DNA of 64,000 bases from contig KV908490.1 in the NCBI GenBank assembly GCA_002005505.1, forward strand, positions 1-64,000, written 5' to 3'. A program made the translations under genes and the position numbers. The stretch comes from Botryococcus braunii. Its lineage: Eukaryota > Chlorophyta > Trebouxiophyceae. Below, in pieces: positions 42,269 to 54,697 of this stretch. Position 1 is the stretch's first letter. The number at the start of each line of letters is the position of its first letter. The notes beneath the pieces were generated by a model. The model did not search any database and was not told the origin of the DNA. It saw nothing but the letters and a program-made list of their open reading frames with translations.

Positions 42269-45200
42269 ATGTCGGCAGCTACTTTCACCACGTTGGTTAC
42301 GTCGTATTGTGAGAAGTTGGGGGCGGCCAGCGATGTTGCCGAGCTTGATGCACTGGATCTCACGCTTGATAGTGACTACCCAAGGTTTCGTAAGAAGGAT
42401 TTTGATGAACTGATGGCGAAGTGTAAGGTCGAGGTGGCGCGCGATAACTACGATGTCAGCGATCATACGGATCTGATCATTAGTTCGATTGCCCAGTTTT
42501 ACGTCGCTACTGTTAAATTTCTAAAGATAGGTGCTCTTGCTGCTTTTCGTCCTGTCTGGGCTACAAGTTATGCGCGAAAGGTTTTTATGACGGAGGTTGC
42601 TCGTGATCCTGCGGTGTCGCACAAGCTTCCGTCTAATGCGTTAGGCAAGCCGCCGGTGTTCACGGGAAATAACACTAGGCACTGGGTTGCTATTGTTAAG
42701 AATTATGTTGAGGCACAGGGAATCAACGATGACCAGCAAAAGCTTCGCGTTGGCGTCTCATTTCTCTCTACAAGCATTCAGGGTCACTGGTCCTCGTATG
42801 TCGTAACCCATCCTTCCCCTACTTTCGAAGATTTTCAACAATTCCTGTTTGATTTTTATGACAAGAATGTAGGGGTGACGGAGGCCCGCCGCCACTGGCA
42901 GGGGGTTCGTCAAGGTTCGAAGTCTGTTCAGGAGTATGCCTTGGCGTTTAACTCCGCTCTTGCCGACCTGAATTCCATGCCTGGTGGGGAGGTCACGGAG
43001 AATGAGAAGGTTACGAATTTTCTGAATGGGTTGCGTGCATCGTTGCATTCTCAGTGTCGAATTAACCACAAAACTGGCCGTGCTTTCGATTCGTATATGG
43101 AGCTCTACCAGATCGCTCATGGGCTCGATGATACTGTCGCTGAAGGGTTCCGTTCGCGCGGTTCCGATATGTTTCCTTCGAATCACCATGCTTATCGTGG
43201 GTTTGGTCGTTTCGATCGTGGGTTTGGTCGTCCGCGCGGTGTGTTTAAGGCTCGTGGGTTTCGTGCTCGTGGTCGCGGTTTTGATCGCGGTGATCGCTCG
43301 CATCATCGCCATGTCCCGGGTTTTCATCATGGGTCTTTTCCATCCCAGTCCATGCCGCTCACTTGTTATGGGTGTGGCCTCCCTGGCCACAAACAGTCCG
43401 AGTGCCCTATGACTCCCGGGTTCTCGCAAGGATCTGCGCAGGTACCCCAAGCCCCAGCACATCACGCCGGTCCCCCAAATTCTGGTCGCGGCAATGCACC
43501 GAGTGGGCGTGGATCATCTCGTGGGCGTGGACGCTTTGGCTGGTATGAAGACTTATCTTTCTCAAAACTTGTGGCTGCTCATGTTTGTTTGGAATGGGGA
43601 CCTGGAATTGAAATCCTTGTTTGTGAAGATACCCCCAAAGTGAACCTGTAAGATGGTCATGTGTATGCGTTCGTGCTTAAGCCCGAAAAAGCCCATGAAG
43701 TGCTCTCCGAGTATAATGCCCTGAAGAAGAATGCCCGTCAGATTGGCGCTTATTTTGTTTTGCCCAAACGAGTTGCTAAGGCAGTAAGTGTTGCTCCCCT
43801 TTTAAAAAGTAAAGAGAGAATTATGGAGGGGAGGCGCAACGAAAGTGTAGCTTTGAAAAGTGCGCATGGGGAAGAGAGAATTGTGGCCCCGTGGTCTTTT
43901 GAAGTGTGGTATGACAAGAAGAGGCCCAGAATATCAATGGTGAGAAAAGCACACCCCGAAGCGCAAATGGTCTTGCGCGGTATGGTTGCAGGGGCAACCG
44001 CTGATTGTGCAGTTGATACCGGGGGAGAACTCTCATTCATCTCGGCAGAATTTCTGAAGAAAGTGAACATAACCCCGCAACAAGTGGATGAATTGGAAGT
44101 GGAAGTGGCCACGGGTGACATTGCAAAAGTGGTGCATCAAGTGAAGTTGAGAACAGTTTTCAAGTCTTTGCCTTGTGTGCATACTTACTATGTGCTACCA
44201 AAATTGGCTGGTGACTGTGAAGTCTTGTTGGGCATGGATTTCCTTAAGCGCTATAAGGCCAAGATTGATGTAGCGGAAGATACGTGTACATTTTGGAACA
44301 GAGGGCGAGGCGTGATTGTTAAGTCCATTTCTGCTACTGCTAAGAGCGCTAGAAAGAAGTCCACTGTCATCTCTGCGAGGCATTTGGCGCGCTGTATGAA
44401 GCAAGGATGTCCAGTGTTTGTGGGCATGGTAAGCAAGAATGAAGGGCATGATAACGAGACACGCTCGGATGAGCAAGGGCATGAACATGTTGATAGGCAA
44501 GAGGGCAACGAAGCGCGTAACGAAGGGCATAGCGATTATGATCATGATGTTAAAGAGTTCGAACCTGCTTTTGGGCCTACAAACAAGACCGATGTCCCTT
44601 CTGATAAAAGTGGATTGAATCACCCCATTTGTCAACATCTTCGTGCTGAGTTCAGTGATGTCTTTTCTGAGAAATTCGAAGGCCTACCTCCTGACAGACT
44701 TCTGTTCCACACTATCCCATTGTATAGTGAACATGTTCCTCCATCCCGACCTGGTTACCGTTTATCTTTGCCCGAGTTGCAAGAAGCACAGAAACATGTT
44801 GCTGAACTTCTTGAGCAGGGATTGATTCAGCCAAGTTGCAGTCCGTTTAGCAGCCCTGTTCTGTTTGTGAAGAAAAAGGATGACACGTTGCGTATGGTTA
44901 TCGACTATCGTGCGTTAAACCGCATTACTATTCCTGATCGTTATCCTCTCCCGCGGATTGATGAGTTGCTTGATAAACTGCAAGGTGCTGTGTGCTTTAC
45001 AAGTCTTGATTTACTCTCTGGTTATCATCAAATTCGCTTGCAAGAGGAAGATGTTCCCAAAACTGCTTTCCGTGTTCCTTTTGGCCATTATGAGTTCAAA
45101 GTTCTACCCTTCGGTTTGACAAATGCCCCCGCTACTTTTCAACGTATGATGAATCGCGTATTCCATGACTTTGTGGCTGAAGGCTTTGTGGTAGTGTACC

Positions 45201-47782
45201 TTGATGATGTTTTGATCTTCTCTAGAACCGAAGAAGAGCATAAAGAGCATTTGCAAAAAGTGTTCGAGCGCCTACGTGAAGAGAAATTGTTTGTGAAGCT
45301 AAAGAAGTGTTCTTTTTGTCAGCCTGAACTACGCTATCTTGGCTTTATTGTGGGGAAGCATGGAATCAAGATTGATCCGGATAAAGTCGCAGCAGTGATG
45401 AAGTGGGTCGTACCGACGACGGCCACTGAGGTACGACAGTTTTTGGGCCTCTGCAATTTTTCACGGAAATTTGTACAAGGGTATAGCCAACTTGCTGCCC
45501 CGTTGAATCACTTATTGCGAAAAGGTGTCCCTTGGCTGTGGACCGATGCATGTCAAAAAGCTTTTGATGGGTTGAAGTGGGCCATCACAAATGCCCCAGT
45601 GTTGGCAATCCCTGATCTCTCCCCGGATGCGCCTAAGTTTCGGGTCGTGTGTGATGCCTCAAAGAATGGTGTTGGTGCTGTGCTTCAGCAAAATGGACGC
45701 CCATGTGCCTATATGAGCCGGAAATTTTCTGATGCTGAGAGAAATTATCATGTCACCGAGCAAGAGTTGGCTGCAGTGTGTATGGCATTGACTGATTGGC
45801 GATGTTATCTCCTTGGGAAACCCTTTGAAGTGGTCACTGATCATGCAGCAAACACGTTTTTGCCGTCCCAATCGGTTTTGAGCCCTCGGCAAGCCAGGTG
45901 GTCGGAGTTGCTCCAGATGTACTCTATAGAGTGGAAGTATGAGCCCGGTCGTACTAATGTTGCGGACCCTTTGAGTAGGAATCCAGCGTTCGTCGTTAGT
46001 TCTTTGGTGCACACTCCTAGGGGCTCTGTTCAGCATAGGGTCGCGATGGGGGGGCGCGGCGTAGGTCATCGTATTAGGTGTGCTGTACTTACGCGCAAGG
46101 GGGCGCGTTCCACTGGAGGCGGTACGGCCCCGCCATTAGGTGGGGTGGTCCCTGGAGCAGCGAGTGACTCGGGCGACGCGTGCCCGGATGGGTTCACCAT
46201 GTGGTGCCCCGAGGGGGAAGACTGGTTGCACCGCATACGGACCGCGTATGAGAAGGATCATCTTCTAAGGGATGGGCGTAAAAGACAAAGAGCGAAGTTG
46301 GTCGCTAAAGATGGTTACTGGTTCCGTGGAAAAGCAATGTATGTTCCCGAAATGGCAGATGGTAAAGATAAAGAGCTCAAAGAAGCCATTCCCAAAGAAA
46401 ACCATGAAGTGCCACAGGCAGGCCATGTGGGCCGGACTAAAATGTTGGAGAAAATACAACGGTATTTTTGGTGGCCGAAGCTGAGGGAAGGTGTTGAAGA
46501 TTTTCTTCGCGTTTGCGATGCGTGCCAGCGCAACAAGGTGGATACCTCACTGCCAGCTGGTCTGCTGCAGCCTCTACAAATTCCTTCACGATGGTGGGAA
46601 AGCATCTCCATGGATTTTATTACTGACTTACCCAAAACGGTGGACGGGAATGATGCTATCCTTGTGGTTGTGGACAGACTGTCTAAATATGCGCATTTCA
46701 TCCCAACAACTGATCAGCTGTCTGCTGAAGGTCTTGCTGATGTGTTTGTGGATCGTGTGTTTAAGCTGCACGGTATGCCTAAAGAGGTGTTGACTGATCG
46801 CGGAACGGTGTTCACGAGTGCCTTCACTAAAGCGTTGTTTAAAATTTTGGGCACGAGGTCTGTCTTTTCAACGGCTTATCATCCACAGACTGATGGCCAA
46901 ACTGAGCGTGTGAATCGCATTGTGGAAGACATGTTGCGGCATTATGTTAGTCCTACACAACATGATTGGGATGTGCATGTGCCAGCCGCACAATTCGCTT
47001 ATAACAATGCTTATCAAGAATCCGTTCGCACAACTCCATTCCGGTTGGTGTATGGGGAGAATCCTATTGAGCCGTTTGCAGTGATTTCTGGGACCACTTT
47101 TCCGTCGGCTAAAAGATTTGCTATAAAGTTGCATGATGATCTCGCGTTAGCGAAGCGCAACCTGATTGAGGCACAAGATAGGCAGCGCACTTATGCTAAC
47201 CAGGGGCGCAGACATGTTGAGTATGAAGTTGGGCAAGAAGTACTCTTGTCCACTAAGAATATTCGTTGGAAGCATCCTGGCACCAAGAAGTTTTTGCCTC
47301 GTTTCATTGGGCCATTCAAGATTTTGGCTAGGATTGGCGCTGTTGCATATAGGCTGGAGTTGCCTGATGAGTACACCATTCACAATGTGTTTCATGTGTC
47401 GCTGTTGAAGCCATATCATAAGGGTGTCAATGTGGCTCCCTCACCTCCGCCAGATTGGATTGATGGTGATTGGGAATACGAGGTGGAGTGTATTTTGATG
47501 CATCGAGAGAAGAAGGCTGCGCACCATGCGCCGAAGAAAGAATACTTGGTAAAATGGAAAGGCTACGGGCCTGAGCGTAACTCATGGGAACCAGAAGCAG
47601 GATTAATAGAACATGCCCAAGAGGTTGTCCAGGAGTACTGGGCTGGTCGCGCTCTCAATGAGAAGGTGGGAACAAGGAAGCGCACGCAAGGTGTCGCGGC
47701 TGCAGGCAACGGTACTAAGCAGCGAAGTAATGCGCATGCCTCAGCAACTACGAATACTGCGCCTAAGAAGAGGCGGACTTAG
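42269..47782 (+). pseudogene. gag-pol: Gypsy-B gag-pol-chromodomain polyprotein, single TAA at 43649
   Basis: Starts at ATG 42269 (MSAATFTTLVTSY). By residue: capsid region 1-290; Arg/Gly/Phe-rich tail ([13 protein letters not shown]); CCHC knuckle about 365-378; protease [11 protein letters not shown] about 580; RT with catalytic VYLDDVLIFS about 976; RNase H CDASKNGVG about 1128; integrase finger to CDACQRNK about 1416; D-D-E in SMDFITD about 1447, LTDRGT about 1509, TDGQTERVN about 1541; chromodomain about 1734-1790; basic tail KKRRT. TAA at 43649-43651 replaces the CAA codon of Gypsy-A and -C (GTGAACCTGTAAGATGG). gag and pol share one frame, so no -1 or +1 shift is used by this family. 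Confidence 0.95.
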
Positions 47783-48210
47783 ACACGGAGAGGCGATCTT
47801 TTCCTGCACTTGTTTGTTGCGGGTACAGCATGGCTGCCCGCCGGGGGGAGGGAGAAGGGCTTAGTTGCTCCCCGCGTGTCACCCCGTTGTTATACAAGTG
47901 GGAAGTTCAGTACGGTGAGCTGTATAGCGCGCGCATGATGTTAAGTGTAGATCATCGATCCACTTTGAAGCCCGCCATGACAATTTCAAGCAATGAATGA
48001 TGATGAACAAAGCTCACTGACGTACCCTGGCGTACCTCACCATTGGAGGCTCAACAAACTTGTCGCCAAAGCTATGTGTGTAAAAAAAATATTGTTGCTC
48101 GAGTGTAGACGGCATGTACACTGCTTGTGGAACTCTTACCTTATGGAGTCTTGCTCGTGATGACTGCTCTGATGTGAGCGAGGACGCTCCCATGTAGGGG
48201 AGGGGGAAGT

Positions 48211-48408
48211 TGTAACGGCGGGAAGCTGCCAGGTCCAATGCCAGGATTTCAGGCAGGAAGCTGCCGGGTCCTGAAATGAAGGCTCTGGAAAGTGGCACGC
48301 GTCTTGGCGTCGAAGGAAGTCCCGGTGCTGACCGGCTTGTAACAGATTCCGCTGAATGCTCTAACCTGACTGGTGTCTCGTCTCTCTCTCTCTTCCTTTG
48401 CCACTATA
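48211..48408 (+). repeat. Gypsy-B 3' LTR
   Basis: 198 bp after a GGGGAGGGGGAAGT purine tract; differs from the 5' LTR at CGG(C/G)AGG-type and GAC(C/T)GG-type positions only. Confidence 0.95.
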
Positions 48409-49144
48409 CACTGACTCTGCCAGCGGGATATCCTGGTACTCCAAGTTCTCAATGGCAGTGAGGATCGTCTCCAGCATGTTGTAGGGGTCTGACTTGGCGG
48501 AGGTAATTGCCCAAGCGTCGTCCTGCAAGACTGCAGGTAGCCCCTTATACATATACCTGCAGATCTGGCGGTCGCTCAGCTGATGGTTATTGGCCTCCAG
48601 GGAGGCGGCAATACTGATGACTCGGTGGCACCATTCTTGCACTGTCTCTCCCTTTACCATGCCTTTTTTGAGCCCCTTGATCCACTTCTCGTTGATTTCC
48701 CTGTCCTTCCCACCAGTGCAGCGGTCTGCCATCCACTGAATGAAGTCAAAAGCGCTCCCCCGCTGTTTGACTTCGTCGTGCCACATGGACGGGACAGACT
48801 GCGAAATGAAATGTTTTACTGCTGCGTTCTCTGCGGTCTTAGGCATAGCTTTCTCGAACCATTGCTCCTTTTTGCATTGCTCCTTTTTGCATTGCGAAGG
48901 ACTCCAGCTCTTCACGCCAGGCCCTGAAATTAATGCGATCAGCCTTCAGCTGCGTAGACATCTTGGGATTGGAGGGGTTCATCGTGTATGCATACGAGCT
49001 GGCTGCAGTGCCTCCAGTGGTCTGTCCTGACTGTCCAGCTCCTGAGGAGGCCGTGCTGCCTCCTGCTGGTGTTGCCATAGTCTCTGTACTGCTGGGATTA
49101 CTTTCAGAAACCTTGCTTTGAGAACGAGTTTGAGGTCTGGTCAT
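48409..49144 (-). pseudogene. gag: Copia-6 gag
   Basis: Starts at ATG 49144 (MTRPQTRSQSK). Gag core EKAMPKTAENAAVKHF and QWMADRCTGGKDREINEKW, ending LAES at the Gypsy-B target. A 15-bp in-frame tandem duplication (GCTCCTTTTTGCATT twice on the plus strand, near 48866-48895) adds QKGAM, and a frameshift close to it splits the ORF. Confidence 0.88.
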
Positions 49145-49444
49145 ACACTTCACTTGCTCTCACAGCGTTCAGCCTGACACAGCTGGTTTAAGTATACCCT
49201 TCCGGCGTACACCACAGCACTTTCAAGTATTCCACCCTTTCGAGGTCTAGCATGTAACCTTAATATGCAAGATATGCAAAATATTCTTCAGCAATTCAAT
49301 TGCCTGACCACCCGGACCTACTAACGGTCTCACGACAACGACGACGGGTGATAATCTCAGGTCACTTCACGGGAAAAAACTTCCAGAGAGATCAGTGGAA
49401 AACCCAGTACAGATGCATCCGATAATGCCATGCACTCCTGTCTG

Positions 49445-49480
49445 CCCTTGGCTCAGCTGGAAGGGCGTGGGCCCATAACC
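49445..49480 (-). other. Copia-6 primer-binding site, half-tRNA-Met type
   Basis: Minus strand right after the LTR begins GGTTATGGGCCCACGCCC. Read on the plus strand, CCCATAACC is the initiator tRNA-Met anticodon loop, preceded by a D-arm-like GCCC/GGGC pair (about 49444-49466). Not a whole tRNA gene: no acceptor or T arm. Confidence 0.75.
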
Positions 49481-49849
49481 TGTAAAAGGTTATGGGCAGT
49501 GGCGTATCCTATAAGCAAGCAGACAGGTCATAAGTTCGTGCCTCTCCAGCTACAGTCCTTGACGACTGTCTGCTCTTTAGACACATGCAACTGCATGAAC
49601 AAGACTGGCATCCTTATGTGCCCAGTATCTTTCCAAACCAGTTGCTCGACTATGCGGTGATCGCAGCTTTAATAGTCCTTTCACACTAACGTGTAGTCTA
49701 GATCAGATTGTACCTTATATTCGAAATAGACCTCATCCGAACGTGTCTTGAGGTACCTTATGTGGATAGTGGACCCGTATCCTAATAATGTACATTTGAA
49801 GATCACCCAAAGCACAAGGCATTCTATAATGTATGTTCACAACTCAACA
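49481..49849 (-). repeat. Copia-6 5' LTR
   Basis: 369 bp; minus strand starts TGTTGAGTTGTG and ends CCTTTTACA. Carries two ATAAGGTAC motifs and the 138-bp-type unit once, not duplicated as in Copia-5. Confidence 0.92.
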
Positions 49850-50106
49850 ATTGTAGAAAGATATGGGTTGTATGTTCTGTGGAGAATTTATCCCACCAAA
49901 TATCAGGTGGCTTGTCAAGTGTGTGTGAACCCTATGTCTGCACATCATGCTGCGCACAAACCTGCACATAACTGCAAGTTGCGAAAACTTTGGCATGAGA
50001 GGTTAGGGCATCCTGGGAAGACAGCCACAGAGCGTTTGAGCAGGGAGAAGTTCTGTACTGGGATACCTGTGTCCCTTCTTCCTTGTTCAAAGTGCGATAC
50101 TCACTG
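49850..50106 (+). pseudogene. pol: Copia-7 GAG-pre-integrase fragment
   Basis: IVERYGLYVLWRIYPTKYQV, then LWHERLGHPGKTATERLSRE and CSKCDTHC, interrupted by Gypsy-C within the zinc motif, which resumes as CDPCVRGKQC at 57976. Confidence 0.9.
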
Positions 50107-50455
<349 letters not shown>

Positions 50456-50507
50456 AGGTGGTATCGGCGAGTAAAGCAAGGTTTTGCTAATCTACCTGTT
50501 GGGTATA

Positions 50508-53189
50508 ATGTCGGCAGCTACTTTCACCACGTTGGTTACGTCATATTGTGAGAAGTTGGGGGCGGCCAGCGATGTTGCCGAGCTTGATGCACTTGATCTC
50601 ACGCTTGATAGTGACTACCCAAGGTTTCGTAGGAAGGATTTTGATGAACTGATGGCGAAGTGTAAGGTCGAGGTGGCGCACGATAACTACGATGTTCTCG
50701 ATCATACGGATCTGATCATTAGTTCGATTGCCCAGTTTTATGTCGCTACTGTTAAATTTCTAAAGATAGGGAATCAACGATGACCAGCAAAAGCTTCGCG
50801 TTGGCCTCTCATTTCTCTCTACAAGCATTCAGGGTCACTGGTCCTCGTATGTCTTAACCCATCCTTCCCCTACCTTCGAAGATTTTCAGCAATTCCTGTT
50901 TGATTTTTATGACAAGAATGTAGGGGTGACGGAGGCCCGCCGCCACTGGCAGGGGGTTCGTCAAGGTTCGAAGTCTGTTCAGGAGTATGCCTTGGCGTTT
51001 AACTCCGCTCTTGCCGACCTGAATTCCATGCCTGGTGGGGAGGTCACGGAGAATGAGAAGGTTACGAATTTTCTGAACGGGTTGCGTGCATCGTTGCATT
51101 CTCAGTGTCGAATTAACCACAAAACTGGTCGTGCTTTTGATTCGTATATGGAGCTCTACCAGATCGCTCATGGGCTCGATGATACTGTCGCTGAAGGGTT
51201 TCGTTTGCGCGGTTCCGATATGTTTCCTTCGAATCACCATGCTTATCGTGGGTTTGGTCGTTTCGATCGTGGGTTTGGTCGTCCGCGCGGTGTGTTTAAG
51301 GCTCGTGGGTTTCGTGCTCGTGGTCGCGGTTTTGATCGCGGTGATCGCTCGCATCATCGCCATGTCCCCGGTTTTCATCATGGGTCTTTTCCATCCCAGT
51401 CCATGCCGCTCACTTGTTATGGGTGTGGCCTCCCTGGCCACAAACAGTCCGAGTGCCCTATGACTCCCCGGTTCTCGCAAGGATCTGCGCAGGTACCCCA
51501 AGCCCCCGCACATCACACCGGTCCCCCAAATTCTGGTCGCGGCAATGCACCGAGTGGGCGTGGATCCTCTCGTGGGCGTGGGCGCTTTGGCTGGTATGAC
51601 GACTTATCTTTCTCAAAACTTGTGGCTGCTCATGTTTGTTTGGCATGGGGACGTGGAATTGAACTTCTTGTTTGTGAAGATACCCCGCAAGTGACCATGC
51701 AAGATGGTCATGTGTATGCGTTCGTGCTTAAGCCCGAAAAAGCCCATGAAGTGCTCTCCGAGTATAATGCCCTGAAGAAGAATGCCCGTCAGATTGGCGC
51801 TTATTTTGTTTTGCCCAAACGAGTTGCTAAGGCAGTAAGTGTTGCTTCCCTTTTAAAAAGTAAAGAGAGAATTATGGAGGGGAGGCGCAACGAAAGTGTA
51901 GCTTTGAAAAGTGCGCATGGGGAAGAGAGAATTGTGGCCCCATGGTCTTTTGAAGTGTGGTATGACAAGAAGAGGCCCAGTATATCAATGGTGAGAAAAG
52001 AACACCCCGAAGCGCAAATGGTCTTGCGCGGTATGGTTGCAGGGGCAACCGCTGATTGTGCAGTTGATACCGGGGGAGAACTCTCATTCATCTCGGCAGA
52101 ATTTCTGAAGAAAGTGAACATAACCCCGCAACAAGTGGATGAATTGGAAGTGGAAGTGGCCACGGGTGACATTGCGAAAGTGGTGCATCAAGTGAAGTTG
52201 AGAACAGTTTTAAAGTCTTTGCCTTGTGTGCATACTTATTATGTGCTACCAAAATTGGCTGGTGACTGTGAAGTCTTGTTGGGCATGGATTTCCTTAAGC
52301 GCTATAAGGCCAAGATTGATGTAGCGGAAGATACGTGTACATTTTGGAACAGAGGGCGAGGCATGATTGTTAAGTCCATTTCTGCTACTGCTAAGAGCGC
52401 TAGAAAGAAGTCCCCTGTCATCTCTGCGAGGCATTTGGCGCGCTGTATGAAGCAAGGCTGTCCAGTGTTTGTGGGCATGGTAAGCAAGAATGAAGGGCAT
52501 GATAACGAGACACGCTCGGATGAGCAAGGGCATGAACATGTTGATAGGCAAGAGGGCAACGAAGCGCGTAACGAAGGGCATGGCGATTATGATCATGATG
52601 TTAAAGAGTTCGAACCTGCTTTTGGGCCTACAAACAAGGCCGATGTCCCTTCTGACAAAAGTGGATTGAATCACCCCATTTGTCAACATCTGCGTGCTGA
52701 GTTCAGTGATGTCTTTTCTGAGAAATTAGAAGGCCTACCTCCTGACAGACATCTGTTCCACACTATCCCATTGTATAGTGAACATGTTCCTCCATCCCGA
52801 CCTGGTTACCGTTTAGCTTTGCCTGAGTTGCAAGAAGCACAGAGACAGGTTGCTGAACTTCTTGAGCAGGGATTGATTCAACCAAGTTGCAGTCCGTTTA
52901 GCAGCCCTGTTCTGTTTGTGAAGAAAAAGGATGACACGTTGCGTATGGTTATCGACTATCGTGCGTTAAACCGCATTACTGTCCCTGATCGTTATCCTCT
53001 CCCGTGGATTGATGAGTTGCTTGATAAACTGCAAGGTGCTGTGTGCTTTACAAGTCTTGATTTACTCTCTGGCTATCACCAAATTCGCTTGCAAGAGGAA
53101 GATGTTCCCAAAACTGCTTTCCGTGTCCCTTTTGGCCATTATGAGTTCAAAGTTCTACCCTTCGGTTTGACAAATGCCCCCGCTACTTT
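50508..53189 (+). pseudogene. gag-pol: Gypsy-C gag, protease and first part of RT
   Basis: ATG 50508. A 188-bp deletion at 50766/50767 (junction GATAG-GGAATC) removes part of the capsid region and shifts the frame. From about 50926 the chain is open through the CCHC knuckle, protease [11 protein letters not shown] and RT up to LTNAPAT, where the insert at 53190 breaks it just before the YLDD motif. It keeps the CAA codon that Gypsy-B has lost. Confidence 0.93.
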
Positions 53190-54697
53190 GTGACGATATA
53201 GCAGGTGCCCGTTATGCTGAGTAGTCAATATGGATTTGAACAGAATATGTCCTTTCCGGATCCCCTGGGGACTGGGAAGACTCCCTCGAGTCCCCGCCCT
53301 CGAGTCGGGACTTGCGCGGCTCGAGAGGATTGTGTACTGCTTGATAAAACTCTCAACCTTGTGCCCCTCCTAGTCCCAGCCCTGCTCACGTGATGGTCTG
53401 CAGTGGGAGTAGAGGGAAAAGTTGCTCTTACACGTTGTGGGCCCGCTTGAAGGCCAGTTTTAATGTGCAGTTCATAAGCAGCTGCTAAACAGTTCCTTGA
53501 TGTTTCAGGAATCAGCTCGTACTTTCTAGAACAGTGGTGACGTGTAATGTTTAGCGTCTCTTCATTGTGAACTTCGTGTCTAGAACTTTCTCCATCAGTC
53601 TAGAACTCTCTAGATTTCTTATACGTGTCAGTTTGTCATGCATTTGAAGTGCGTGGCTGATTGTAAGAGCTTCTCTGGATTCCTCCAGAATGTTCTAAGT
53701 TCTTCTGGACCTTTCGGTTAGAAGGGTCCAGAATCGTCCAGAATCTCCGCGTAAGTTCGGGGACGACTATATAAGGGCGTCCAGCCGTCCTCTAAACCAC
53801 GCTGTGCTAGGTGTTAGGAGAGGGAAACCTCTGTCGCAAGTCTCTTTGTAAGCACAAGTTGAACCCCAAGATTCCTACCAGCCACGTCCGTCTCGCCTGC
53901 GTTAATGTGCCTGTCTGTTTGCCTACTTGCATCATCGTACTTGATCCACTCGACCTGACTTGTCGTATTCGTGAAGCAACACCCCTAAGTGTCAGATTAT
54001 CAGTATTGTCTTACTAAATAATACCCAAACCCTGATAGTTTCCGAACGATAATACTCTACGTGGTTGAACTTAAGTTTTGATCAGAGATATAACCGCACG
54101 TTATACATAGAGATACAACAATTTGACCCGACGTAATACTATCGATAATTATTTGGTCACTATAACATCATTCATAATTCCGTTTACCAGTGCCGCAAGG
54201 TGCTTTCCAGTCCGCCCCATCCAAGCCGCAACAACACCGAACGTGGACCAGCCCGAATCCTAAAAGGGAGCTACAAAACCTAATAACAGAGTAATAATAA
54301 TTCCATTTAGTACCCTTGGAAGTGAAACGCACGACCTATCACATCAGTTGAACTCATACTCCAGACGTCAACCCCAAAGTTCGATAGTCCGGCCTGCGAT
54401 AGGCCGTAAGCCGGTGACCCCGACTACAAATCCCCGACTAAAACATCCGAGACTTGAACCGCAGCAGTCTCCGATTGTAACCTCCAGCCTTCGAATCGCA
54501 CAATCGTAAGTACCAGTAATCCAGTAATCCGGTAATCCAGGTCTCAAGGCCGAATCCTTGAGTGGCGATCCGCATAATTCACCTTGATACAGAAGCCGCA
54601 GCCCAGCTATTACTAACCGTAGTTGCATAATCTCCGATTTAAATCAGAAAAAAATTTGTCTACCTTGGGTAACGGGTACCCTATAAGGGACGTGACA
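53190..54697. mobile_element. 1.5-kb insert in Gypsy-C, probable solo LTR with promoter
   Basis: Flanked by ACTTT at 53185-53189 and 54698-54702, so it is a true insertion. Ends read (T)GTGACGATA and GGACGTGACA, fitting a TG...CA LTR if the shared T is counted in it. No supported ORF. The left half holds many TTCTAGAA / CCAGAA motifs resembling heat-shock elements, then TATATAAGG at 53768; the right half is AT-rich with a CCAGTAAT mini-repeat near 54514-54542. Best read as a solo LTR of a family not otherwise in the window; a non-autonomous element is possible. Confidence 0.65.
53515..53776 (+). promoter_or_regulatory. Promoter-like block: heat-shock-element-like motifs and TATA box
   Basis: TTCTAGAA near 53526; GAACTTTC near 53584; CCAGAATGTTC, AAGTTCTTCTGG and repeated TCCAGAAT through 53745, all giving GAA and TTC in alternating 5-bp steps as in heat-shock elements. 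TATATAAGG follows at 53768-53776, so transcription would begin near 53800 on the plus strand. Pattern by eye only. Confidence 0.45.

Larger units (their letters stand above)
42019..48408 (+). mobile_element. Gypsy-B: full-length Ty3/gypsy chromovirus with one nonsense codon
   Basis: 6390 bp; 198-bp LTRs with 2 mismatches; primer site 42220-42232; CACTG duplications. The best-preserved gypsy copy: the whole gag-pol chain is one frame of 1838 codons broken only by a TAA. Confidence 0.97.
38966..49849 (-). mobile_element. Copia-6: Ty1/copia element lacking its 3' end, split by Gypsy-B
   Basis: Minus strand: 5' LTR 49849-49481, primer site, gag 49144-48409, [Gypsy-B], nucleocapsid to linker 42013-38966. 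Ends just as the RT begins (DTHEVLEYV). RT, RNase H and 3' LTR were lost at the junction with Copia-2. Closely related to Copia-4. Several frameshifts and a stop. Confidence 0.9.

Noticed and set aside
49441..49480. tRNA-like sequence with D-arm and CAT anticodon loop
   Set aside because: Only a 5' half is present, in reverse orientation to the element, exactly at the LTR edge: a primer-binding site, not a tRNA gene.
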